A DNA stretch of 64,000 nt, from contig CM060893.1 in NCBI GenBank assembly GCA_030762935.1, forward strand, positions 13,792,397-13,856,396, written 5' to 3'. Below, piece by piece: positions 34,885-46,285 of this stretch. Position numbers and translations under genes: made by a program. Each line of letters starts with the position of its first letter. Within the stretch, counting starts at the first letter, position 1. The notes beneath the pieces were generated by a model. The model was not told the origin of the DNA. It worked only from the letters and a program-made list of their open reading frames with translations, and ran no database searches. This DNA comes from Hymenopus coronatus. Taxonomy: Eukaryota; Arthropoda; Insecta; Mantodea; Hymenopodidae.

Positions 34885-34934
<50 letters not shown>

Positions 34935-35072
34935 CCTTTTTGTGAAAATGCTTTTTTTTGGATATTGGGGACCCTAAAACATATATTTCTGGTGAAATCT
35001 CGGTATCGAATTTTTTGGTGGAGTGCAATACTTTCTCTATACACTATGTACATAGTGCGTATGGAGAAAGTA
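34192..35072 (-). repeat. DR1 copy, full length, nested in another
   Basis: D end ATCTTATCTGTACCATTCAC; H end GGAGAAAGTAAAAA. Contains the (CA)22 tract. Confidence 0.92.
34887..34931 (+). repeat. (CA)22 microsatellite inside a DR1 copy
   Basis: Uninterrupted CA repeat at the family's ACACAC position. Confidence 0.97.
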
Positions 35073-35818
35073 AAAAGCATTTTTACAAAAATGTCCGTGT
35101 GTGTGTGTGTGTGTCTGTGGGCAGCATAGCTCAAAAACGAAAAGACCGTTAAATACCAAACTTGGTATTTAAATTTAGTATCTTCCAAGGATACGACACG
35201 AAGATTTTCAAGAAAATCCCACCACCCTCAACTACCCTTCACATGGAAAAATTTTCGAAAATTTTGATTTTCTAAAAAATGGCTCTAACGATTTTGATAA
35301 AAATATCATATATTAAAGATATATACTTGACAAATAATACATATATCTTGAATTTTCTGGGAATAGCCTCTGAAGACTACTTTATTCTGGATGAATTTTA
35401 CGGAATTTTGTGTAACTGGTAAACCGTAAGAGATAGACAAAAACTTACCCCACAGAAAATGTAGAGCACATTAAAACACACAATTTATGTTATGTACATT
35501 TTTTTTCGTGGAGTTGATCGTTTTTAGATATTCCTTGTTTTTGATTTAAGCTATGAAAGACATACTTTTCTCATACAGGATTTTGCCAACTGCTGTCCAT
35601 TCAAACAAAGGAACTTCGACATAGCAACCAGCGTTTGACTATCACTTTAACCTATGTTACTCCCTTATTTCGCTTCTACTTTCAGGAAAGCAAGTAATAA
35701 GACCATTTTTGCTAATTTTTTCTCACTTAGCATGACGTGAATAAAAGCATAAACTTTCTAACAAAAAAATTTTACAGAGATATAGAGAAAGTCATGTGAA
35801 TGGATTACATCAGATTTT
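35073..35818 (+). repeat. DR1 copy, remainder after the nested insertion
   Basis: Resumes at GCATTTTTACAAAAATGTCC, the sequence that normally follows the A-run, so the host is intact around the insert. D end GGATTACATCAGATTTTT. Confidence 0.92.
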
Positions 35819-35835
35819 TATTACATGAAATTATT

Positions 35836-35945
35836 AGAGAATCGGCACATCCAAGATGTGATATTTAGGGTCCGGGATGGAGCCGGGCAGGCTACCTTTA
35901 GTTCTGAGGGAAATAGTTATTATCATACAGACTAGACTACGGACG
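35836..35945 (+). repeat. R2 repeat, copy C (last part of the unit)
   Basis: Matches the last 110 bp of copy A (CCAAGATGTG...AGGCTACCTTTAGTT...AATAGTTATT). It starts about where copy B stops. Confidence 0.6.
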
Positions 35946-36771
35946 ATATCTCTGCAATAAAATTAATAAGTAATAATAGTCGCGGTCGGGTAAAGTGTAG
36001 TTTCATAGTAGAAAGTTTAAGAGGAATCCGTGTGTGTTCGACGGCGGAAAAAGTCCGAACTAACTGAAAGTGAAAATCCTGAGCTAGGGCACCCACAAAT
36101 ATACACCATTCGTAATACCCAAAACCTGCACCCGGTATACGAACCCGTAACCACGTTGCCGATATTCTGCTCCCTAAGACGTATTCGTTTAGGAATCATA
36201 CGTCCACAGAGTCTATAAATTCTGTTCCCCTAATTAAATCCCCTGAAATGTTTATCTCCGGGAGGAACTAAGAGAGACAAAAACAAATTCAAACACTTCT
36301 AACTTAAAACTAACATATTCTGAAGAAATCGCTGTCTTTTGTCAGAGACAAAACATCAGTGTAATTGCCAATTTCCAAGCAGGTACCTGAGGTGCTTGAA
36401 CAACGAAGAGAAGCATCTTCTGGCTTGAAATATGTGAGTAATTTTATTTTAAGTAGTTACTTTGTGTTTCTTTGTTAGAAGACAAACCTTAGCACATTTA
36501 CTGCTGATGTACTGTCACCCGCTCAGAGTGGCAAAACCTCTTCTGTCCTAGGTTGATTACCCAGTATCTAAGGAATTCTGGGTGTAAGGAGGGGTGCGGC
36601 CAACAGCATAGTGGGGCGCATAGTGAAACGATAGAGTGCAGTCTGCTACCGTGGACAGTTGCGAATGAAAGGTTATTCGACGTGGATATCAAAATTAAAG
36701 AAAGATTTGGAAACCATTGGGATGGGATACATTTGGATGGCGGGGCAGGCAAACAGGCGGAGTATTTATAG
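35946..36771. other. Non-DR1 sequence, possibly with an isolated exon
   Basis: Two GC-richer patches (36010-36220, 36490-36770) with no recognised protein, and an exon-like segment at 36383-36433. Confidence 0.4.
36383..36433 (+). other. Exon-like segment, 51 bp
   Basis: aatttccaagcag|GTACCTGAG...AAATAT|gtgagt: 17 open codons (VPEVLEQRREASSGLKY) between good splice signals. No partner exons found, so this may be chance or one exon of an unseen gene. Confidence 0.22.
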
Positions 36772-37641
36772 AAAAATCTGATGTTTACCATTCACATGAC
36801 TTTCTCTATATCCCTACAACACATTATTCTTAAAAAAAACTTATACTTCTATTTACTCCCTGCTAATCGAGAAAAAATTAGCAGAAATAGTCTTATTTCT
36901 TGCTTCCTTGTAAGTAGGAGCGAAATAAGGGAGTACCATAGGTTAAAGTGACAGTCAAAAGCTGGTTGCTATGTGATTGAAGTTCCTTTGTATGGACACA
37001 GTTCACAAAGTGCCCTATATGAGAAAAGTATAAGTTTCTATAGCATAAACCAAAAACAAGGAATATCTCAAAAACAATCAACTCCACGAAAAAAATGTAT
37101 ACAACGTAAATTGTGTGTGTTTTAATGTGCTCTACATTTTTGTGTGGTAAAGTTTTGTCTCTCTCTTACGGTTTAGCAGTTATGCAGAATTCCGTAAAAT
37201 TCACTCAGAATAAAGTAGTATTCTGAGGCTATTCCTAGAAAATTCAAAATATACATTTTATTTGTCAGGTAAATATCTTTAATATACGAAATTTTAGTCA
37301 AAATCGTTAGAGCCATTTTTTAAAAAATCAACATTTTTCGAAAAAAGTTCCATGTAAAGGGTAGTTTGGGGTAGGGGGATTTTTCTCAAAATCTTCGTGT
37401 CGCATCCCCGGAAGATACTAAACTTAAGTACCAAGTTTGGTATATTACCGACTTTTCGTTTTTGAGTTATCGTGTTCACAGACAAACGGACACACACACG
37501 GACCTTTTTCTGAAAATACTTTTTTTTGATACAGGAGACCCTAAAACATATCTTTCCGGTGAAATCTCGGTATCGAATTTCTTGGTGGAGTGCAATACCT
37601 TCTCTATACACTATGTACATAGTACGTATAGAGAAAGTAAA
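36772..37641 (-). repeat. DR1 copy, full length
   Basis: D end AAAAATCTGATGTTTACCAT; H end GTATAGAGAAAGTAAAAAT. 37642-37690 repeats its own segment from 37033-37085 (CAAAAACAAGGAATATCTCA). Confidence 0.92.
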
Positions 37642-37843
37642 AATATAAGTTTTTATAGCTTAAACCAAAAACAAGGAATATCTCAAAAACAATCAACTCT
37701 TGTGTGGAAAAAACAATTAACTAACAGAAACAGAGGTTGTTACACAGAACACAATTGTGCGATCAAATATTTATACCACTCCACTGTGACCAACTTTGGT
37801 TTCAACTCCAATCACAAGAGAATCACGCTTTGCATTTGCACAT

Positions 37844-38645
37844 TTTTACTTTCTCTACACGTACCATGTACATAGTGTATAGAGAAGCTATTACACTCCA
37901 CCAAAAAATTCGATACGGAGATTTCACCGGAAATATACCCTTTAGGGTCCCCTGTATCCAAAAAAAGTATCTTCAGAAAAAGGTCCGAGTGTCTGTGAAC
38001 ACGATAACTCAAAAACGAAAAGTCGGTAAAATACCAAACTTGGAATTTAAGTTTAGTATCTTACAGGAAGATTTTGAGAAAAATCCCCCCACCCCAGACT
38101 ACCCTTTACATGGAACTTTTTTCGAAAATTTTAATTTTCTCAAAAATGGCTCTAACCATTTCGATTAAAATATCTTATCTTAAAGATATATACCTGACAA
38201 ATAAAATGTATATCTTGAATTTTCTGGTAATAGCTTCTGAAGACTACTTTATTCTAGATGCATTTTACGAAATTTTGCATAACTGCTAAACAGTAAGAAA
38301 TGGACAAAAACTTACCATACAAAAAATGTAGAACACGTTAAAACACAGAATTTATGTTATATACATTTTTTTCGTGGAGTTGATCGTTTTTGAGATATTC
38401 CTTGTTTTTCGTTTCACTTTTCTCATACAAAAAAAGGAACTTCAGTCACTTAGCAACCAGCTTTTGACTGTCATCTTAACCTATGGTACTCCCTTTTTTT
38501 GGCTTCTACTTACAAGGAAGCAAGTAATAAGACTATTTCTGCTAATTTTTGCTCGATTATCATGAAGTAAATAGAAGCATAAGCTTTTTTACAATATTTG
38601 TAACAGAGATGTAGAGAAAGTAATGTGAATGGTACACATATTTTT
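37844..38645 (+). repeat. DR1 copy
   Basis: H end complete; D end GGTACACATATTTTTTA is altered. Carries the longest stop-free stretch of the family. Confidence 0.9.
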
Positions 38646-38819
38646 TATGTACTGCTATTATACGGAAGAAAGATTCTTCACTGCATGGATCAGACAAATG
38701 GTCTCCTTTGTTCAGTCCCACCTTTTTCTACAAGCTATCCTAAGAAAATCAAATTCTTATATCTACTTCGTGTTAATATAGATAAACCTTCATTATTCAT
38801 TTACATAGTTATGGGTTAG

Positions 38820-39310
38820 AATTTTTCAAAGCCGGTCGCTGAAATGTGAAAGAAATTGCTACTTAACTTGAGAAAAGTGTAAAATGTTTGAAAATTAAAC
38901 CCAATAACAAAGAGTACCTAGGTAACGGTTAAAGAAAAACAAATGATATACATTATGCGCTTCAACGATATGTATATTTACTACAGGGTAAGGTTTTGTA
39001 TTCCTCTTGCTCAGTCATTCAAAACGAAAAGCAATTCAGTTTTCCCAGGAAATTCAAAATATAGGTAAATTCTTTTTGTCATTCAAATAATTTTAGAAAT
39101 GGCATTTTAATCAAAATTTAAAAGTAATTTTTTCATATAAAGGGTAGTTTGGTTTGGAAAATGTTATTAAACTTCTTGTGTCGTACCCTTTTAAGCTATA
39201 CATTCAATGATCTTTTTCTATTTTTTTTTTAAATTCAAAGAGCCTCAAGTATGTATTTCTTTGAAGTCTTTGTGTATGAATTTTGGATACAAAGTATTAG
39301 ACAAAGTATA
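38820..39310 (-). repeat. Very divergent DR1 copy
   Basis: Order of landmarks kept (GAGAAAAGTG...AACCCAATAACAAAGAGTAC...TAAAGGGTAGTTTGG...CTTGTGTCGTACCC) with far more changes than other copies. Confidence 0.6.
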
Positions 39311-39346
39311 AAAGAGAGCATTATTACTTTAAAAGTTTAGTAGTCG

Positions 39347-40020
39347 AAAAATCTGATGTGTACCATTCACATGACTTTCTCTATATCCCTGCAACAAATT
39401 ATTCTTAAAAAGCTTATACTTCTATTTACTTCATGGTAATCAGAAAAAATTAACAGAAATAGTCTTATTATTTGCTTCCTTGTAAGTAGAAGCGAAATAA
39501 GGGACAACCGTAGATTAAAAATGATAGTCAAAAGCTGGTTGCTATGTCAATGAAGTTCCTTTGTTTATATGGATCGGAGTTGACAAGTTCCTGTATGAGA
39601 AAAATAAAAGTTTTTCATAGCAGAAACCAAAAATAAGGAATGTCTCAAAAACGACGAACTCCACGAAAAAAAATGTATATAACATAAATTGTGTGTTTTA
39701 ACGTGCTCTACATTTTTGTGTAGTAAATTTTTGTCCATCTCTTACGGTTTAGCAGTTATTCAAAATTCGGCAAAATTCATCCAGAATAAACTACTCTTCA
39801 GAGGCAATTCCTAGAAAATTCAAGATATACATTTTATTTGTCAGGTAAATATGTTTAATATACGAAATTTTAATCAAAATCGTTAGAGCCATTTTTGAGA
39901 AAATCAAAATTTTCAAAAAAAGTTCCATGTAAAGGGTAGTTGGGGGTGGGGGGATTTTATCTCAAAATCTTCGTGTCGCATCCCTGGAAGATACTAAACT
40001 TTTGAGTTATCGTGTTCGCA

Positions 40021-40065
<45 letters not shown>

Positions 40066-40202
40066 TTGTGAAAATGCTTTTTTTTGGATATTGGGGACCC
40101 TAAAACATATATTTCCGGTGAAATCTCGGTATCGAATTTTTGGGTGGAGTGCAATACCTTCTCTATACACTATGTACATAATGCGTATAGAGAAAGTAAA
40201 AA
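39347..40202 (-). repeat. DR1 copy, full length
   Basis: D end AAAAATCTGATGTGTACCAT; H end GTATAGAGAAAGTAAAAAT. The palindrome AAATACC...GGTATTT is deleted here. Confidence 0.92.
40022..40061 (+). repeat. (AC)20 microsatellite inside a DR1 copy
   Basis: Uninterrupted AC repeat at the same DR1 position as the tract at 34887. Confidence 0.97.
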
Positions 40203-40784
40203 TAAATGAATTTAATTAAATTTGTTGTTTGTTGCTTCTGGACGCCTGTGTAATTTTCTAAAGTGTATACCTGATTTTTTGAACATCCTGTTTGCTCGTT
40301 ATCTCACTCCTGGGAGAAATTATAAATTCTCTTTTTTTTCAAAATGTGTTATATGTCCCTAAAGGTGGTGCAGCCCCGGGATACGAATCCCAGAAATTGA
40401 GGATTCCCAAACAAAGGAATTGTTGTAGTAATTTTTGTGAGTCTGTAAATATTTCAGATGCTTAAGAAAACAAACGTGCCTCGAGGAGCCTCTTATACCA
40501 GCCACTTGTAGTCTTTGGCACGCCGACCCGTGTATTGATCAGGAGGTCCAACTAGGACACTAGCGCTGTGCTGCGGGCGACGCTAGGACTAGCTGTGTCT
40601 TGCCGCTGGGCTTTAGTGACATCTTACAGCAGCCACAGAACTAGTAGCAGCATGTGTCTGTCTACACCAGCAGATGGACCTATAGCGTCTTTCAAAATAT
40701 TATAATACTTGAGATAGCATAAAAACAAGTCACGTACTGGGCAACCAATGGGGTTTGTATTTCTTTTGTTTTTACTTTATTTAC
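40203..40784. other. Non-DR1 sequence, nothing recognised
   Basis: No gene or known repeat seen. Confidence 0.4.
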
Positions 40785-41062
40785 GGTGATAGTGCAGCTA
40801 CAGCGAGAGACCTGGGTTCGATCTCCAGTACCGGTGTGGGGATTTTTCCCCCGCTGGGAGACCTGGGAGACTCGTAAAGTCCCTGAGGGGGCCAATTGAC
40901 TAGCTACTTGATGGAGAAGTAGCGGCTCCAGGTCATGAGGACCGCATTAACCGGCCGCAGGGGCTCAAGGCGCAATACTGCACCCCATCCATGACGTCTG
41001 TAGTGGACCGAGATGGGGGACGCAGCAGGTAGGCCGTAGGCCCCGTGAGTTGTCGTACCGTG
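40785..41062 (+). mobile_element. tRNA-related SINE-like repeat
   Basis: A good B box (GGTTCGATCTC, 40815-40825) follows a degenerate tRNA-like head; the GC-rich body (CCGCTGGGAGACCTGGGAGA, then CGCATTAACCGGCCGCAGGG) is quite unlike the AT-rich neighbours. The A box is not clear. Confidence 0.5.
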
Positions 41063-41065
41063 GAG

Positions 41066-41166
41066 TTAGTATATACATAGTGTATACAGAATGTATTACA
41101 TTCCACCTAAAATTGATACCGAGATTTCACTGGAAATGCACGTTTTAGGCTCCCTTGTATATAAGG
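41066..41166 (+). repeat. DR1 H-half fragment
   Basis: GTGTATACAGAATGTATTAC to GGCTCCCTTGTATATAAG; half of the palindrome is missing. Confidence 0.7.
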
Positions 41167-41345
41167 TTTAAACCTTAATTATTCATTTACATAGATATAG
41201 GTATAAGAGCAAGAAGAAATCTAAAGTCAGAATTTTTCATCACATGACTTTATGCAGGCTGATTCAAAAATATTTTTACATGACACCTTATTCCATTTTT
41301 GACATTGTCAGCTTGTTAGGAAGTGTTCCACGCAAACACCAAATG

Positions 41346-41456
41346 TACAGGGTGTATATAAATGAATACCGGGGTTTTAACTCTTTATAATATTTATTAC
41401 ATTCAACTTACAGTTATGAATGATATGTCAAATGAAAAAGCAACTCAAACAGTTTT
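41346..41456 (+). repeat. Left terminal inverted repeat of the DUF4817-type transposon
   Basis: Pairs with 42586-42696 in inverse orientation over about 111 bp; begins TACAGGGTGTA. Confidence 0.9.
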
Positions 41457-41466
41457 ACCAAGAAGC

Positions 41467-42513
41467 TTATAAATGTTCAATGTGACTACCCTTTGTCACA
41501 CGGCACACATCAAGTCTATAGCCGAGTTCTTCCCAAACGTTGATAAGTGTGTATTCAGTAATTGTAGCAACAGCTGCTTCAACCCGGTTTCTTAATTCAG
41601 GGAGGTCAGCTGGTAGCGGAGGCACGTACACACGATCCTTGATGAAGCCCCAAAGGTAAAAATCGCATGGCGTTAGGTTAGGAGAACGTGGAGGTCATGC
41701 ATAGCAAGCCCTGTCATTGGGGCCCTTGCGGCCTATCCAGCGCTCGGGTACAGTGACGTTCAACCAATCGCGCACTTCGTTATGCCAGTGAGGTGGCGCC
41801 CCATCCTGCTGGAAAATGAAGTTCTCCGGCTCATTTTCTTCCAACTGAGGGAACAGCCATTGCTCTAGTGTATCAAGGTAAGAAGTGCCAGTTACAGCAG
41901 GTTCACCAAAAACGAAAGGCCCATAAACTTTTCGACGGGATACGGCACAAAAAGCATTCACTTTAGGGGAATCTCGTTGCATTTGTACCATCTCGTGAGG
42001 ATTTTCTGAGCCCCAGATGCGCACATTATGGGTGTTAACATGTCCACTAAGGTGAAAGGTCGATTCATCACTGAAGACAACACGATCCACAAAATCGTCG
42101 TGAAACAACATGTCGTTTACGAATTTGGCACGTAATCCGTGGTCTGTCGGTTTTAGAGCCTGTAATAACTGTAAACGGTAAGGACGTAGCTGTAAGCGTT
42201 TTCTTACAACTTTCCAAACAGTCGACACAGGAACTTGTAATTCACGACTAGCCTTCCGGACTGATTTCTTTGGGCTATGAGTGAACGACTCTCTCACTCG
42301 CTCAACAGTCTCTTCACTTACTCCTAGTCGTCCCGTGCTCTTCCCTTTACAAAGGCAGCCGGTATCTTGAAACTGATTATACCATCTACGAATGTTTTTA
42401 TCACTAGGAGGATCACAACCGAACTTACTACGGAACGCACGTTGTACAGTAACTACAGATTCGGTCTTTGCAAACTGCAAAACACAAAACGCTTTCTGTT
42501 TACTAGTCGCCAT
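41467..42513 (-). pseudogene. DUF4817-type DDE transposase with one in-frame stop
   Basis: ATG at 42513, final TAA at 41467-41469, 348 codons with a single internal TGA at 41695-41697 (codon 273). Residues 1-110 form the helix-turn-helix region typical of DUF4817 insect transposases (VLQFAKTESVVTVQRAF, GRLGVSEETVERV). DDE-like acidic residues: D149 (VFSDES), D237 (FQQDGAPPHW) and D284 (TPCDFYLWG), the third one beyond the stop. In relatives the codon before PPRSP is Trp, so TGG to TGA is the likely lesion. The product made would be 272 aa and lack the third catalytic residue. The frame on both sides is otherwise undamaged. Confidence 0.88.
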
Positions 42514-42585
42514 CTTTGCTACTACAGCTGTCTAGCGGATTGCGGCAGAAATATTGCACGCACATGCGCACTTGTGCCAACAAAC

Positions 42586-42696
42586 AAAACTGTTTGAGTT
42601 GCTTTTTCATTTGATATATCATTTATAACTGTAAGTTGAATGTAATAAATATTATAAAGAGTTAAAACCCCGATATTCATTTATGTACACCCTGTA
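42586..42696 (-). repeat. Right terminal inverted repeat of the DUF4817-type transposon
   Basis: Inverse complement of the left repeat with about four mismatches; the inner end lies 73 bp upstream of the transposase ATG and so may contain its promoter. Confidence 0.9.
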
Positions 42697-42976
42697 TTTC
42701 TCTTGCGTCTTACATGACACGTAGACTAGGAGTTTCTTTATCGGGAGGACTGCTGCATGAACCAATGGTTTAAGAGGCCCAGGTCGGGGAAACGCGGAGA
42801 CCATGGAACTGGTCCTCCTCTACCTATCCATCTGTCATGCTAGCTACTAGCCAGTGCATATCGAACAATACTACTAAAATGTGCTAAAGCACCATACATA
42901 CACCACTTGTTTCATCTTATTTACAGCGGCACATTTTCTAATAAATCTGGGAGAGCGTTCTGAATGAAGTCTCTGT

Positions 42977-43046
42977 CCTCCGCCGGGTTTGAACCCGGAC
43001 CTTGGGTATATGAAGTTAGCAAGGTATCCATTACACCACGGAGGGC
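42977..43046 (-). repeat. tRNA-like sequence (SINE head or tRNA pseudogene)
   Basis: Minus strand: acceptor-like ends CCTCCG/CGGAGG pair, A box TGGTGTAATGG, T arm CCGGG-TTCAAAC-CCGG with B box GGTTCAAACCC. The anticodon arm does not fold into a 5-bp stem with a 7-nt loop, so I do not call a functional tRNA. Confidence 0.5.
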
Positions 43047-43982
43047 GAATGTATTATACATCGATAAATGTTAACAAGCAGCTATGGCTTAAAGAGAAAA
43101 TAAGAGCCGACAATAAGCAAAAATTAAATTTTGAGTCAAATCCCTGACAAAATGTTCAGCTAAAGATCTCTTCACATGTAAGAGTAAACAAAAAGAAACC
43201 TTTTTTTAAGTCTGAATGTCTTCTTATTTGGAAACAAAGTTAATCTATAAACCTCCCGAACGAAATCTACAAAAAGAAGCTTATGTGGTATACATTTACA
43301 ATGTTGGTACTTGGTATCAAGCAGACGACAAGGTATGCTCGCGCGCCAACGCTCAAGGCGTACAAGTAGTGTGTTGTGTAACTACCGTAAGTTTACTAAG
43401 AAATAGATTCACGATACATTTGAAGCTTCACTTGAAGAGGCCAAATAACCAATAGTTATTGAAATTTTGGACATGAACAAAAAGTAAAACGAACCTTACT
43501 TGCAAGAGGTTATTAGTGGCTTGTGCTTTGAAAATGAGTGCTGAGTTACAATATCCACCTTAAGAGTAAACTGATAAGTGGTGAAACAGTGCCTTGAAGA
43601 ATTTCATTTCACGTCATATGTAACATATCCAAATGCGCTGGAGAATAATTTGGTGAAATTAACTGCAGAATAATATGCTAGCGTTCAAAGAAACCACAGT
43701 GTTAAAACTTGCCTTAAGCGGGAAACTCCTAAATACTGTTATGAAAGATAGGCGATGGTTTTTAAAGCATACAATTGCTTGCATTTAAAATGCTTAAGAT
43801 ATTAACACCACGACCGCGATTTACTGTACTTTAAGGGTAGTTTCCATGGTTTGCTGAGAGAAAAGCGAGCTTCGTTTGTGAAAAGAAACATCGTGAACGT
43901 TATAATTGACAGTTGAGTTACTTTCTCTACTTATTATAGTAAGTATAGGATTGAGGCAGAACAACGCACGCATGCCATTGGT
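43047..43982. other. Non-DR1 sequence, nothing recognised
   Basis: A 79-codon open frame at 43216-43455 has no domain I know. A short TACTTTCTCTACTTATTATA at 43919 may be a lone H-end trace. Confidence 0.4.
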
Positions 43983-44628
43983 TTTTACTTTCTCTAGCCC
44001 CGTATGTACAATGTACATAGGGATAAGGAAGTATTGTATTCCACCCAAAAATTCGATGTCGAGATTTCACCGGAAATACATGTTTTAGGACCCCCTGAGT
44101 CCAAAAAAAGCATTTTCAGAAACAGGTCCGGGTGTGTATGTGTGTGACTTTGGACAGCATAGCTCAAAAATGAAAAGACGGTTGAATACCAAACTTGGTA
44201 TTTAAGTTTGGTATCTTCCAAGGATACTACACGAAGATTTTTAAGAAAATCCCTCCACCCCTGGCTACCCTTTACATGGAAACATTTTCGAAAATTTTGT
44301 TTTTCTTAAAAATGGCTCTAACGATTTTGATTAAACTGCCACATATTAAAGCCATTTCTACCACAAATAAAATGTATATCTTGAATTTTCTGAGAATAGC
44401 TTCTAAAAACTTGTTTATTCTGGATGAATTTTGCTTAATTTGACATAGCTGGTAAACCGTAAGAGATAGAGAAAAACTTACTGTACAAAAAATGTACATC
44501 TTGTTAAAATACACAAGTTATGTAATATACTTTTTTTCGTAGAGCTCCTCCGACGGGAGTCTCTTTATTAAGCAGTTTGTTTGTAGAGTAGCTAGAGAAA
44601 GCCATGTGAGTATAACACATCAGATTTT
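43983..44628 (+). repeat. DR1 copy, B-type, internally deleted
   Basis: H end with the TAGCCCCGTATGTACAATGT variant; the D half jumps from CGTAGAGCTC to CTCCGACGGGAGTC; ends AACACATCAGATTTTT. Confidence 0.87.
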
Positions 44629-44825
44629 TCTTTTTCTTTTGTTTTATAGTGTTTAACGCCCACTTTTACTACTATGGCACCGCAGGCGATGACACTACTG
44701 GGATACCGATTGTGGCACACGTGGATACCAGTAGTGTACCTACCGAGTAGAGACCGACCTGCGCGGCTGTCGAACTTGTGCAAGCAATTAATCAGCGACC
44801 CGTTACATCTGTTTTAGACCGTGTT

Positions 44826-45681
44826 AAAAAAAATCTGATGTGTTCCATTCACATGACTTTCTCTATATCTCTGTAAATTATTATTGTTAATAAGCTTATC
44901 TTTTATTTATTTCATGTTAATCGAGAAAAATTAGCAGAAATAGTCATATTTCTTGCTTTATTGTAAGTAGAAGCGAAATAAGGGAGTACCATAGGTTAAA
45001 GTGAAAGCCAAAAGCTGGTTGCTATGTGACTGATGTTCCTTTGTTTGTATGGACAGGAGTTGACAAATTCCTGTATGAGAAAAGTATAAGTTTTTCAAAG
45101 CTGAAATCAAGAAAAAAGGAATATCTCAAAAACGATCAACTCCACGAAAAAAAGTTATATAACATAAATTGTGTATTTTAACGTGCTCTACATTTTTTGT
45201 GGGTTAAGTTTTTGCCCATCTCTTACGGTTTAGTAGTTATGAAAAATTCATCCAGAATAAAGTAGTCTTCAGAGGCTATTCCCAGAAAATTCAAAATATA
45301 CATTTTATTTGTCAGGTAAATAACTTTAATATACGATATTTTAATCAAAATCGTTAGAGCCATTTTTTAGAAAATCTAAATTTTCGAAAAAAGTTCTATG
45401 TAAAGGGTAGTTTGTGGTGGGGGGATTTTTCTCAAAATCTTCGTGTCGCATCCCTGGAAGATATTAAACTTAAATACCAAGTTTGGTACTTTATCGACCT
45501 TTCGTTTTTGAGTTATCGTGTTCACAGGCACACGGACCTGTTTCTGAAAATACTTTTTTTTTTTGGATACAGGGGACCCTAAAACATATATTTCCGGTGA
45601 AATCTTGGTATCGAATTTTTTGGTGGAGTGCAATACATTCTCTATACACTATGTACATAGTGCGTATAGAGAAAGTAAAAA
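44826..45681 (-). repeat. DR1 copy, full length
   Basis: D end AAAAAATCTGATGTGTTCCA, H end GTATAGAGAAAGTAAAAAT. Confidence 0.92.
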
Positions 45682-45689
45682 TACTTTAC

Positions 45690-45799
45690 TCTAAAAAATA
45701 ATGAAATAAAAAGTGTAGTACATTTTTTGTTAAGTAGTATATTTTGTCTCTCTTATGGTTTGTCAGTTACGCAAAATATATTTCAAACGAAAAGGTTAA
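45690..45799 (-). repeat. Divergent DR1 middle fragment
   Basis: AGTGTAGTACATTTTTTGTT...TCTCTTATGGTTTGTCAGTT matches the TGTAGAGCAC / TCTTACGGTTTAGCAGTT region. Confidence 0.55.
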
Positions 45800-46285
45800 A
45801 AATCAACTTACTTTTATAAACACCTTATGGCTTCCACTCGTGTTCTACCCCGGGTGCAACGGAATGGTGCGTTCATGGAGTATAATCTGAAAGAAATTTA
45901 CGAACCCAAAGATCCCCACAGACTGGAAGGCTAACGTATACCTTGATGTTATACCCACAGCAGACAAATTGTGGCAGATCAACTTCTAATCTCTGCTCCC
46001 GCTGTAATGAGGTGGTGACACTGCACCATAAACTAGTGGACTGCGCCATCATACGCTCTATTTGGGACTGGGTATATGGCAGAATTTGTATCATCTGCGG
46101 TGGGGCACAAGAAAAACGTGAACTCTATTTAACCTTGAAATTCCAACAGGCAACTGTCAGATATCTTGGCCTGGATCATATTTGCCACATACAATTAGAT
46201 TCTGGATTCTGCTGGCTGAAGAATTGGATCTTCGGAATTTACAGAGACTCTAGGTGTCGAACTGTGACAGAGTCAGCAACTCCAC

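Larger units (their letters stand above)
41346..42696 (-). mobile_element. Tc1/mariner-superfamily DNA transposon with 111-bp inverted repeats
   Basis: Inverted repeats of about 111 bp (41346-41456 and 42586-42696) differ at only a handful of positions. Both outer ends read TACAGGGTGTA/TACACCCTGTA, consistent with a TA target. The element is 1351 bp and carries one transposase frame on the minus strand. The near identity of the repeats and the almost intact frame suggest a recent insertion. Confidence 0.88.

Noticed and set aside
37737..38168. A 100-140 codon open frame that recurs in many DR1 copies (e.g. 37737-38168, 8967-9338, 11000-11275)
   Set aside because: The frame is AT-rich, is broken differently in most copies by small indels, and the same stretches are also open on the opposite strand. 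No domain, and consensus stops bound it. It is best read as shared descent of a non-coding sequence; a dN/dS test over copies would settle it.
42977..43046. A functional tRNA gene on the minus strand
   Set aside because: Acceptor and T arms pair but the anticodon arm does not form, so it is listed only as tRNA-like.
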